Below the pieces are notes generated by a model, which was not told where the DNA came from, made no database searches, and was given only the letters and a program-made list of their open reading frames with translations. Below are positions 46,474-58,300 of a DNA stretch of 64,000 bases, one piece after another (positions within the stretch are counted from its first letter, which is position 1; each line of letters begins with the position of its first letter). The stretch is taken from positions 18,281,614-18,345,613 of the forward strand of contig OX388321.1 in the NCBI GenBank assembly GCA_947579605.1, read 5' to 3'. Source of the stretch: Athripsodes cinereus. Lineage: Eukaryota > Arthropoda > Insecta > Trichoptera > Leptoceridae. The position numbers and the translations under genes are program-made.

Positions 46474-46785
46474 AAATTTAACACATGAAACTACCATAAT
46501 ATAAGGCTTAGAAAAGACAATGTCACCTTATTTGGTAGTGCCCCGGACGGGAATTGAACCCGCATCTCTAACCTCGTCACGAATAAGGTGACATTGTCTT
46601 TTCTAAGTCTAATATTATTATTATTACTGACAAAGAGACGATTCTTACAGGGATCTTTACAGCTGAAGGCCAATGCGATCCCAGAAGAAAATCAACAACA
46701 TCTAGACAACAACACAACAATCACAACATATTCTCAATCTTCCTGATGGTAGATCTTCTTTATGGTAGTTTCATGTGTTAAATTT
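46474..46785. repeat. Double nested inverted repeat with tRNA-like core
   Basis: Outer arms: 46474-46498 and 46761-46785, a perfect 25-bp inverted match (AAATTTAACACATGAAACTA...). Inner arms: 46507-46532 and 46582-46607, a perfect 26-bp inverted match (CTTAGAAAAGACAATGTCAC...). The 49-bp inner loop, read on the minus strand, holds GGGTTCAATTCCCGTCC, a good RNA polymerase III B box as in tRNA-derived SINEs. It may be an inverted SINE pair or a fold-back element. Confidence 0.75.
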
Positions 46786-46859
46786 ATATATATGACCTCA
46801 TACAATGGTTAATTGTAAAAATAACATTGATAAACATTATAATACTTATGCCCTATCCA

Positions 46860-46950
46860 GAAAACGAGATTCATAAGCTTAATTTTGAAGTACATATTAG
46901 ATGGAAGATATTGCACTTCTGCGATAAACTCGCCCATTGTACAAGATTAT
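46860..46950 (+). repeat. RTE/SINE-type 3' tail, subfamily 2, copy 1
   Basis: It holds AGATGGAAGATATTGCACTT, then TGCGATAAACTCGCCCATTG, shared with 54452-54594. This is the GATAA-CTCGCC pattern typical of RTE 3' ends. It is incomplete at both sides. Confidence 0.5.
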
Positions 46951-46971
46951 CTGTTCCAAAATTTTGTTGCT

Positions 46972-47005
46972 TTGTTGTATACTTTTTTGTGCAAGTATAC
47001 AACAA
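46972..47005. repeat. Short perfect hairpin
   Basis: TTGTTGTATACT at 46972-46983 and its exact inverse at 46994-47005 with a 10-nt loop. Function unknown. Confidence 0.6.
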
Positions 47006-47047
47006 AATTTATTATTTAGTTCAAGGACACTGAACAATTCATCAATT

Positions 47048-47100
47048 CTTGGACATTAGATCCACACCATATTATAAATGGTGTGGATCTAATGTCCAAG
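47048..47100. repeat. Perfect 23-bp inverted repeat, 7-nt loop
   Basis: CTTGGACATTAGATCCACAC-CAT is followed by ATTATAA and the exact inverse. It would form a very stable hairpin in DNA or RNA. It sits in intergenic DNA between CFAP45 and TTF2. Confidence 0.9.
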
Positions 47101-47267
47101 ATAAATATAGATAAATAGATAAACACTCTGTATGTCGCATGTTTGGGGCTATGCAGTTTGATGCCTTTTACCCCGCTGTAAAATTATGGCTGGATGAAAT
47201 TTTTTGGTGATAATAATGAAACTCATGCTGTTAGAGTCTTTTATGCTATTCGATATTTGCAACTTCT

Positions 47268-47460
47268 TCTTCTTCTAAGTCGGTCCCTCAATGCTGAGGA
47301 TCGTGACCACCATGACCCCAACCAAGCGACAAGCTCCTCCACCGTGCCCTGTCCTCCGCCTGCCTAAACGCCTCACACATTGTACCCCCTGCAACATCTC
47401 TCACATGATCTGACCATCTTGTCGGTATTCGGCCTCTGCTTCTTCTTCCTTCGACTCCAG
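47268..47460 (-). repeat. LINE 3'-end fragment, opposite orientation
   Basis: The minus strand reads GRIPTRWSDHVRDVAG, then CEAFRQAEDRARWRSL, the C-terminal pattern of an RTE/CR1-like polyprotein. It is followed by the same 3' UTR segment as 44890-45060. The two form an inverted pair 2.2 kb apart. Confidence 0.75.
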
Positions 47461-47811
47461 TGTAAACACAAAAACTCTTGAATTATTAAAAAAAAGGTGT
47501 ATTGCGTAACTTAAGAATATTTCACGGGACATATTTATTTAATACTTAATACAATTCTGCTTTTTACACTCATTTTTGTATGTTTAAGCGCAAATGTCAG
47601 ATAACGTCACACTTTAGAAGTGTATTTGATGTTTTGTTGAAACTTTTAGATTCACGAAAATGTTATTAATTATGTTTAGAGCATTTTGGTGATTATGGAA
47701 CAGTTTATTAAAAAATCAATATAAAAAATATTGTTTTAATAAGAAAAAAGTATAAAAATATAAATTTAATTAAGTAAAAAATATATAATATAATACAGTG
47801 TAAAATATCAA

Positions 47812-48060
47812 CTGTGTGGGAGTGAAACTGCGCTATGTCACAAGATGCCATTTTTCAGTACAGCCTTTCAAAGTTTTTCAACAAAATTACATTTGATTCT
47901 CAAATGTTTGTTAACAGAAAATAACAGGCAAAAATTATTTTGGATGATTTCTATCAAACATACTTTTCTTGTAAAAAAAAAATTACACAGTATCATGTTA
48001 AAATGGCATTTCTGTTTTAACAAAAATTTGACAATGGATGTCAAAAAAATATAATATGTT
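47812..48060 (+). repeat. TIR repeat family B, diverged copy
   Basis: GAAACTGCGCTATGTCA, GCCATTTTTCAGTA, CAAAGTTTTTC.ACAAAATTA and TTTGTTAACA appear in the order found (inverted) in 49649-50026. Confidence 0.6.
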
Positions 48061-48099
48061 TTCAAGATAGTTGAATATAACGTTAAATCCTTAGTCACT

Positions 48100-48680
48100 T
48101 TGGTTCAAATTTGACAGAGTAATTTCACTTCCACGTACAGAATTGTACATAATATCTCATATTTCAAATGAAAGTTGGATGAAGCCTTGAAATGACCACC
48201 TTGGTGATAACTTGGTGCAAATTATTTATTTGTTACATATAAAAATATTTATTTACAATTTTCACAATACAACTTAAATATAATTAAAAGTATATTCATA
48301 ACAAAAAATAATAAACACTTATTCATATAACTCTAAATTTCTATTTCACAGAGTGATTAATAGAAAAATGATCAAAACACTCAAAATTGAATTGAATCTC
48401 ACAGCCATGTGGAAAGTAACAGGAAACACAAATAACTAATCATAAAATAAATTTTAGAAATAAGACACGCATGTGAAACTGAAAATTTTGTGCACTGGAG
48501 CGAATAGAGAAATACTGTTTAGGAGAAGTCATGTGGATCACATGAGCATAAGATAGGATGGGATGGACAACATTACTGGGAACGAGACATTAGATCTACG
48601 ATTACAAAGATGGCCAATTAAGAGCTGGAAAAACAGTTGACTTGCTGTGTAGTAAGAAAATCCTAATTCCATAAAAATAT
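48100..48680. other. Intergenic, no gene seen
   Basis: AT-rich DNA without supported frames. A phrase near 48490 (GTGCACTGGAGCGAA) resembles the end of repeat family B. Confidence 0.4.
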
Positions 48681-49046
48681 ATTACTAACCTAACATGAGC
48701 AAAGGAGGAGAAGAATTCTATTTATACAACTCAATAAAATAAAATGTTATTGATTATCAGTGTCTATGATTGATGATGTTAACAATCATATCACGGCTCA
48801 CAATTATTACTAACCTAACATGAGCAAAAAAGGAGAAGAATTCTATTTATACAACTCAATAAAATGTTATTGATTATCAGTGTCTATGATTGATGTTAAC
48901 AATCATATCACGGCTCACAATTATTACTAACCTAACATGAGCAAAGAAGGAGAAGAATTCTATTTATACAACTCAATAAAATAAAATGTTATTGATTATC
49001 AGTGTCTATGATTGATGTTAACAATCATATCACGGCTCACAATTAT
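48681..49046. repeat. Three near-identical tandem units of 117-125 bp
   Basis: Units start ATTACTAACCTAACATGAGC at 48681, 48806 and 48923. Differences are small insertions (AAAATAAAATG versus AAAATG; GATGATGTTAAC versus GATGTTAAC) and single substitutions. The array lies about 300 bp beyond the TTF2 stop codon. Confidence 0.9.
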
Positions 49047-49218
49047 TTGGTTTTCATCAAAACTAGGCTTTAATAAGCTAATTAACATTTGTTAAAATTT
49101 TGATAAACTTATTAAAAAATCCGGCTGTACCATTAACTTTTGTAAATATTCTTTTAAAATTAAATTAAGAGAAGTCCACCAGTAATTTTTCAAAGAGGTT
49201 GTCTTTTTAGCTTCCGGT

Positions 49219-49224
49219 TTTATT
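49219..49224 (-). terminator. Polyadenylation signal of TTF2
   Basis: AATAAA on the minus strand, about 125 nt after the TTF2 stop codon at 49348. Confidence 0.5.
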
Positions 49225-49347
49225 GAGTTAGCTAACTTGCTTTACATTTTCAAATAAAAAATTAATCAGTAATCAACTTAACTTCATCAAAGTAAAATTG
49301 TGTTTAGTTCTGGTATGGTGGGAATGTGTGTTGGAGATTAGAAAAGA

Positions 49348-52300
49348 TTACACCATGTTGAACATCTGTTTGAGATCTTCTATAGTGAGCTTGGAGGAAT
49401 GCACTGTAATAGATCCAGTGAGAACGCTGTTAGCCATTGCCAGTTTCTTGTCTTGTAGCATCTTAATGCTCTGCTCTACTGTTGATACACACATGAATCT
49501 GCAAAATTCACATTAACATAATTATTATCACAAAATTCATTAAAAAAATAGATTTTTGAAAAAATAAATTTAATTTTCTCATTTTTATTTAATAAAATTT
49601 CTGATTGTAAAATTTACTCATAAGTCAATCAACATCTTGTATGAATATCTGTACACTGGAGCGGAACTACCCCATGTCGAATTTCGGCAGAAATGTCTTA
49701 TAAACATAATATTGTAGTCCTTGTTATGTTTTTTTAAATGACATATTCACCTATCTTGAAAACGAGTTGTATTTTCAAGTATCCAGAAATAAAAAAAATT
49801 CGTCAAATATTTAAAGCAAAACAATGCCACTTTCATGCAATATTGTGAAAATTTTCAAAAAAGTGTGAGATATAAATAAATAGCAATCATTCACAATAAT
49901 TTTTAAGAGTAATTTCGTGTTAACTAACATGTGAGAAGCAAATATAATTTTGTAGAAAAAACTTTGAACGGCCATACTGAAAAATGGCGTCCATTGACAT
50001 AGTGTAGTTTCGCTCCGGCGTACAGACATATTAAAAATTAAAGCTACTTGTATATGTAGACAGTCTTCTTCTGTCCCACACGGTATATCCTGTCTTGGGC
50101 CTGAGCCTCCAGCTGAGGATTCCAATGCAGGTCCAATAGCAGCAGATGATTTCCTCCCACAAGATTTAAGCCTACACCACCAGCACAAAGTGAAAGCAAC
50201 AACACCTGAAACATCATATATATTTCTCTATCTATACCATCATGTTGCCTCCCACAAGTGGGGTAGCCAGCAGCCTGGTTGTCTTTTCCAAGCCAATAAA
50301 AAATAAGACAGATGAAGTATGTCATCGCTGAAATGCCATGTCATGTCTTATAAAAATAAAAAAAAAGCTACAAAACAAAACAATAACAGTTTGAATTGGT
50401 TCATTTTTTAAATTATTTCACATGAATTTTCACAGTGGGTACATATATATTTATACCCTCTATACCAGCATTTCCCAAACTATGGATCGCGACCCACCAG
50501 TAGGTCACGAACGAATATTGAGTGGGCCCTAATAGGATGCTGAAACTGTAATGAAGAAAAATCCAAAACAAAAATACATCCTTACTGTTGAAATAACTTA
50601 AAAGGAAAAAATAATAATAAAAAAAACCTTAAAGGTGGGTCTCAAGATTTTCAATTTTTGTTAGATGGGTCGGAGCCCAGTCAACTTTGGGAACCACTGC
50701 TCTATACCTATAGGACTATACCCTCGAAAGTATGTATCAATTATTGTAATTGTGATATGTATATATGTGTACCTGAATTTTTGATTCTGGATCATTGAAC
50801 TTGTGCACTATGTCGTGTCTGGCTGTAACAGGCACCTTCCCACTAAGTGTGCTGCACACCACTCCCATGTCCTTCAGGTGACCCTCTACAATATCCAACA
50901 TGCTGGTCCACTGACTCACTACAACTGCTTTGTCACCTGCCATGCAAATATACAAAATCATCTATTTAATCTACCACTAATGGGACAGTCGGCAAATTCT
51001 GATTGCATAATAAGAAACTTGCAAGTGTGAGCTTTTAACTTAAAATGTTTTATTAATAAACTTCCTGCAGTAATAGTTAATAGTTGTTGTAGTCAATATA
51101 TGAGGGGTATAAAAGCAAAATCACTAAACAAACCCATATTGGACATCATATTATCAATTATTCAGAGTACACTATGAGATCTGTTATGAGCGGATTTGTT
51201 CCAAAGTATGCTTTCCACTGAGGCTTCCCAGTAGCTTCTGTTTTCATGTTTTTGTTTTTCATTGTTTGTTGCTTAGGTATTATGTTGATTGTTTTTATTT
51301 TCAAGTATGTTTTGTATTGTTATTGTACTACAAAGAGTTTTTTGGAGTATATTATGTTAATAAACAAATAAATAAAAAAAAGTTATTTAATTGTCTTATT
51401 TTTCTTAGCTATTTTTCTTAGTATTGCCCCAGAACAGATTTTGGTCTAGTGAGGCAATACATTCCATAATGATTTTTTTTATGTTATTTTTGTATGTAAT
51501 ATTTTTGGGAAATAGATAAATAAAAAAAAAAAAATTAATATGTGGTACAAAAAGTTAGCTTGAGCCGAAAAATAGAAATTATCAATTTTGTGTTATGTTA
51601 ATAATAGGTTGGGGAAAAAGTTTCTTCGCATTTTATATGAAAATTCAAGACATTTTTTTTCAAAGTTAATTTAAATTTCATTACAATATATATGTGCCAT
51701 TTTGTTCATACACTTTCTGCCATCTTGTAGGTAGAGACATGATCCTGTTGCTGTAGAAATTTTGGGACTTGATCCTGTTGCTGTAGACGTTTGGGAAAAA
51801 ACCGCAACAAGTAGTTTTGGCAGTCCTCTTTTGATGTTAACGTGACACTGCCTAAAGAATTTTGAAGATACCGAAACAGGTGGAAATCTGAAGGTGCAAG
51901 GTCAGGGCTATATGGCGGATGCATTAACACCTCCCAGTCACTCACTTAATTTTTGCTGAGTGGCTAAAGATGTGTATGGTCCAGCGTTATCGTGATGAAA
52001 GACCACACCCTTACTTTTAATCAATTCTGGCCACTTTCTCTCACCTTCTTGCTTTAATCTCATCAGTTGTTGGCAGTAGAGATCCGATTCGATGGTTCTG
52101 CCCAGCGGTAAAAGCTCTTAATAAACAATGCCCTTCCAATCCCACCATAGACATCGCATCACCTCTTATTGCGAGTAAATCCAGGTTTTGCCCCAGTCTG
52201 TGAAGCCTGACTGACCTTTGACCAAATCCTTTTTCACACGTTCTTGACATACGTGATCCACTTTTCATCACCAGTTATCAGTCTCTTCAAAAACGGTTCG

Positions 52301-55300
52301 GTTTCATTACGTCTCAATAAATAATCGCAAATGAGTACATGATTAATTAGGTTTCTTTCAGTGAGCTCGTGTGGCACCCAAATTTCGAGCTTTTTTGTGT
52401 ACCCAGCTTTTTTCAAACGGGTCAAAATTGTTTTGTGGTCAATTGCCAGTTCTTCAGCTATGTTTTAACTGCTGGCAGCGCCGGATCAACCGCATTTTGC
52501 GCTTGGTTCAAATATATATACTGCGCCCCCCCCCCAAACTTTTTTGCAAAAAATATTTTCATATCTTAGCAAAACTGTATAACACGCAAAAAATAAGTAG
52601 TTACATTTCTTATTTGCCACTTTTACAATATGTAATTAGTATCTTATAAAATGTTATGTATCGACATATTTATACTTAGGTGAAACATATTTAGTATTTT
52701 GATATTAAAAAAATTCCCCCAAATACAAGACATTGTTAAATATGATGAAAAACAACAACAAAATCAAATATTATACTATTATTTCAGTACTTACTTACTT
52801 GCGATGTACTCGTATGGAAGTAAATATAGCTACCTACATATTCAGGTATTTCATATAAAAATTTAAAAAAAAAAGTGAAGAAAACTACTACCACACACAT
52901 AACCTCGAATATAGACACATTAGGTTTTAAATCTCTTGACTGTTCCTTTTATTTGTAAAGGCTGATACAGCCGTTTATATGTAAATAAATAAATAAAATA
53001 ACTATTTTAATCAATATTTTAATATATGCCCATAATAACATACCTAATGGTTGCAATATTTTTAATAATTATCTTAGTACTATCACTACGATATTATAAT
53101 TTTATAATCTACGCATATTAAAGCATACGTACCTATTGCGTTGCGACTACGAAGCGAATTTCATACATTTCATTCGGGTACATTCGTATACACTTCGGTG
53201 CATCTTGTCTAAATACGAAGGTAATTCGTGTTCTGACGAACATCCAGTGATGTTATACTATATCACTAATTCACTAGGTAGAGTCGATCCGATGAGCGCT
53301 CCTTAGACTAAGTAATGTTTATTCATAATCAACCAAACCACAGATTATTTACGCTAGGTAATATTTATATTTCTGGTTTTTATTTGAAAAATCATAGCGC
53401 CCCTTTTGAATGTATTAGTGAGAATCTATGTAGGGCGGTCTTGGTTGTGTTAGTAGAGGCGCTGGTTCAGTAGGTAATTATTATTATTTCATTCTACAGT
53501 ATTACTTGGTTGTATAAGACAGCGAAATGTTTAAAAGGCGTGTTGTATGTATTAGTGAGAATCTATGTGGAAGCGTTGAGGAAGTATTAGTGGCCTAGTG
53601 AGACGCAAGGAACAATATTTATTATTCTTCTTATTTCATTTTACGGCAATGCACCCGCAATCGAATGAATTATGAACAATATTTATTATTACATATTTCA
53701 CTTTATTACTCGGTTGTAGGAGCTAGTAAAAAAACGGAGATAAAAGATTTGGACCTTTATTATGTATGGAAAAGTTAGAGTACGTAACATTCAAAATTCT
53801 TTGAACTCAAATGTGTATATTATAAGTCGATAATGATTAGGCATTAGAGCGTGTAACTTTTCGCGGGAATTTCAAAAATATGTTCTCTTATAAAACCGAT
53901 ACATTTTGTGATATGTGTAACTTTGTATGCAAGCGGAAGTACTTTTTATATTATTTATTTATAAAATCTCTGGTTACAACTAAAACTAGAGTTAATCTAC
54001 GTAGCGCCTTTTACTTTATGCGCCCTGGTGGGCCGAATCATTTGAACCTATGGTAGATCCGGCGCTGACTGCTGGTATGCCGATCTTGCTCCACTTTTTC
54101 AAAAATAGCGTCCATTTTATCTGTAACAGGGCGACAAGAGCGAGGTACATCTTTGACATCAAAATTCTCGGATTGAAAACGCTTCAACCAACTTTGTGCT
54201 ACTCTCACTGATACTGCATTAGGTCCATAAACGTCATAAAAAAAATTGCGGCTTGCATTGCATTCCTTTTTTGTAACAAAATTTTAAAATATATCTAATT
54301 TTTCCATTCGATTCGCTCATTTTGACAGAAAAAAAAACAAAATGTTCTTAATTTGATTCTTTTTTTGAAATGTCACCTTGTTAATGCCATGAAAATCAAC
54401 CAGATACAAATTGTTTCCATTTTTTTATCATTGTTTACTTGTTTTACTTTATTGGGTTAGTTGGAAGATATCGCGTCCCTGTGATAAACTCGCCCATTGT
54501 GCAAAATATTTGTATATACCATGTTGTACCTAATCTCATTCTTTTTGTTTAAATATTTTGTACAATAAAGTTTATTTATCATTATTATTATTATAGTACA
54601 GCCAAAGATATTTTGTTACAAGTTTATACATACTATATGCGAAAAGACTTTTTCCCCGACCTAATATTTCTTGCATTTTATAAAAAATTATGAAAATAAA
54701 ATGCAAATGTCTATACACGTTATGTCATGTTATATATAAAAAAAATCTTTCTTTAACCCGAATTCTCCTAGTGTCCTCATATGAGGACGGAAACAATGTA
54801 CATTAAAATTGACCATAACAACTAAACAATAAGCGTGAGCATGTTGAAACATGAACTATCCTACAAACAAGACGTTCCTCTTTATGAACAAATCATTGTA
54901 TCTTTGATTTTAGTCGTGGGTGGATGTGTGCATCATTTCAAAATTACCGTATTTTGAAAATTTACAAAAATGACGATCTCTTCCCGAAAGTATAAAAATA
55001 TTTATTTTAAACGTTTCTAAATGTATAAAATATATATGTAGATCAATTCATATATCATTAACGGATTAAGTGGCACAAATAATGTTTATTTATGTATAAC
55101 CAGTGATGATATAACCTTGTTTAACTTTTACTGTCCTCATATGAGGACACCCCATATTTCAGGAATGGATTTTCAAAATTAAAAAATAACACCACAGTGT
55201 CAAATCTTATCATATATTTAGAGTTTATACGTAATATAACATTTATTGGATAAGTATTTCTTATTCCCGGAGAATTCGGGTTAATATGCGCGATGCCTGT

Positions 55301-58300
55301 GAAAATGATGAATGACATCATAAGCTATACCAATATCACATTCTTGTACTATATTCAATAGATTGCTTATATGCAGACAATGATGTCACAAGCAAAAAAC
55401 ATAATGGTAGAGCGTTTCGACAGATATTAATTTCTTAAACTGGCGTTATTAGAAAGCTGAATACAATAGTGGGAATAAAAATATTTGATATTTCTCTATT
55501 CACAAAGATATATAATTGGTAGATTTGAATAAATGTAGAATGAACTCAGGTTTAATATGTAATAGTAATGTTCCAAATGTTTATTATAATTCACAAATAC
55601 AAATGCCTAAAACTGTGTGAATATTTGTGAATTTGAAGGAAAATATTGCAAACAAATGCCCAAAAATATGAAAATATTTTAGACATATGTAACTAATGTG
55701 TGACATGAAATATACCTTTATGTATAAACACATTCTCTTCCAAACACTTGAGTGCTGCAGATATTTTGGCACTTTTCCTCTTGAGATCAAACACAGGATT
55801 GGATGAGTGCAATACTCTACTCAATGCCACAGATACAGTTTCTCCTTCTGAAAACTAAAATACAAATACAAAGAGTAATCATTAATAATCAAAAATTAAT
55901 CATTCTCAAATTAATTTTTATCTCGCTCAAAGCTCTAATAAATTAGAGTGACAATATTATCCACTTACATCTTGGCTGTTGGGGACATCTTCCTCCTGAT
56001 CATTCTCTATATTGAGTTTAGCTAACTCTCCCAGCAAGTCAGCCTCAGGCCCTGTACCACCCTCCTGTGACTGGTTAAATCTGCCCTCATACTGCTCATC
56101 ATCCAACATGGAGTGTATGAGGCCCGCATGACAACAAATCTGACGCAGACGTAATAAAAGAACCAAAATTTCATGGGATTTAACAGGTTTTGCACCTATG
56201 AATAAAATGAAAATTCTAAATTAAAAACGTCTAATGTCGATGCGAACAGTGTCATCAAACAAAGGAGAGGAAATAAACAAAAATAGAATAAATACATCCA
56301 ATTTTAATATATAAGAAAATAATCAATATAATATATGTTATTATCTAATCTTAAAAAATACAATCTGCTAACATCCCTTATTTGATTAATCAATCAATCT
56401 CAACGCTCCTCTCGGGAGCACAGGGCAGAAACCGGCCTCCTCCATTCAGAGCGACTCGTCCCCAATTGTGTCACCTCTTCCCACAATATTCCCAACGTTC
56501 TGATGTCATTGTTATCGGAATAATATATTGTGAAAGAGGGACGCTCGGGCCATCGAAACCCTCGCAGACGGAAGAACAGTGCTCTTTTAGGCCAACTATC
56601 GTTGAACACTCTCAGAACATGACCTAGCTATTTGATATGGACACATTTAAATTTCAACACATTGCACGCAGAATGTGTCGAACTAAACCTATATGTAATT
56701 TAAAAATATATAACAAATGTTTTTACTTACCATGGAGTGCCACCATTTTCTTATGCATCCGGTAGTATTCTTCATTAGCCTCATTATTTCTACTTGAGAA
56801 ACTATTATTCCTCTCAGCTCTCTGATGCAAAAACTGCGCAAACAGTGTCTTGGAAAATACTAGCACCTATAAATATGTAATACAAATACCTACATGATAT
56901 ATTTAATATTAATAATTGCATTTATAAAGACGTGTTCCTTACCAAAAGTAAAATAATACTATTTATATTCTCATGCAAAACCTCACTATTCATAAATTGG
57001 ACCTATTCCTAATGTCTGATAACTTATTTGAAATAAAATCAATCAAGTCGGCATTCATAATTTAATTAATATTTATGAAAATCATTGTTTGTACTGTGTG
57101 TATTTCCACCATCACAGATTATTCTACTAGCGAGGTATTCAGCAACGAGGCATGCATACTCCTGAATGTCTTATATTTTATTGTGGAATGTTCCACAATG
57201 GTATAGTAGCGGGTAGTCAGCAGATCAACTACATGTAAACATACAGATTGTTCTCTATTTTGTACAAATATAAACTGTGTTTTGTCAATATTACCTTTTG
57301 ATAAACATTCATTTCATCTGTAGGTAGTTCCACATCTATCCCTTTGATGTTCTTTTCCGGGAGACATCCCAACGAATTGAGTTCTTGTAGCTGTTGTTTG
57401 GTTCTGCGCAAAAGCAGAGTTTTCATTATCATAAATAACCTCTCCTGGCCTCCCGTTGATTTATTATCTATCCATTTCTTCCACAAAGCTATATCATTAA
57501 ACGGCTCACATCTGATGAACTTGAGTAAGGCAAACAAATCTAAGTCTTTGTTGTGTAGAGGAGTCCCAGTGAGGCACCAACGATTCTTGGCTGTTAACTG
57601 GAACACTGCGCGTGCTGTCTGTGATTTGTGGTTCCTGACAATGTGAGCCTCATCCAAGATTACACGATCCCATTTGATACGGTTAAGAGTACCTCTCTGA
57701 AACACATATATCATGTTAGGAAATAATCACAATAAAAATCCTAGTTATTTGACAATACGCTGCTTCAACAGAAAGTTGTGTTTACACTAAGAAGTTTAAA
57801 TATTTGTGAATGAACTATGTAAGAGTAATAAGTACACAAAATCATGTAATATTTGACAAGTGTATAATACCTTATCCAGTTCTCGCTGCACCAAATTATA
57901 AGTAGTGATGACGATATCATTCCTGGCCAATTTGTAGTTGCTGACTTCTCTCTTTAGCCCGTGGTGAATGTGAGCCTTGAGCAAATGCTTCTTACAATGA
58001 TTACTCACCTCATTGTACCACTGTTTAAGTAAAGATGCAGGGCATACAACCAGAGTACCACCTTTGGCCACTGTAAATTAAGTGCCAGTTATTACTATTT
58101 ACTTTACCTTGCTGCTCTAAAATGTAGCGTCATATACATATCACCTTAACATTAGCCATCTTCAATACAATATTATTCATCAGCTTTACATTACATGTTG
58201 TGTTACAAACCCATATATAAAAGTAAACTTATAATTTTTAAAAGTTTAATGTTTAAATTACTAAAAAATAATCATTATGTTGCAGACATCGATCCCAGAT

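Larger units (their letters stand above)
51607..54661 (-). mobile_element. mariner element, interrupted by two later insertions
   Basis: Termini GGTTGGGGAAAAAGTTTCTT at 51607 and, reversed from 54661, GGTCGGGGAAAAAGTCTTTT, each next to the TA that mariner duplicates (51605-51606, 54662-54663). Without the hAT insertion at 52476-54067 and the RTE-type tail at 54452-54594 it would be about 1.3 kb, the normal mariner size. It lies in the 4.8-kb TTF2 intron 50937-55715. Confidence 0.95.

Noticed and set aside
52369..52649. Two overlapping plus-strand frames near the mariner/hAT junction
   Set aside because: They run across the insertion junction and are antisense to the mariner transposase.
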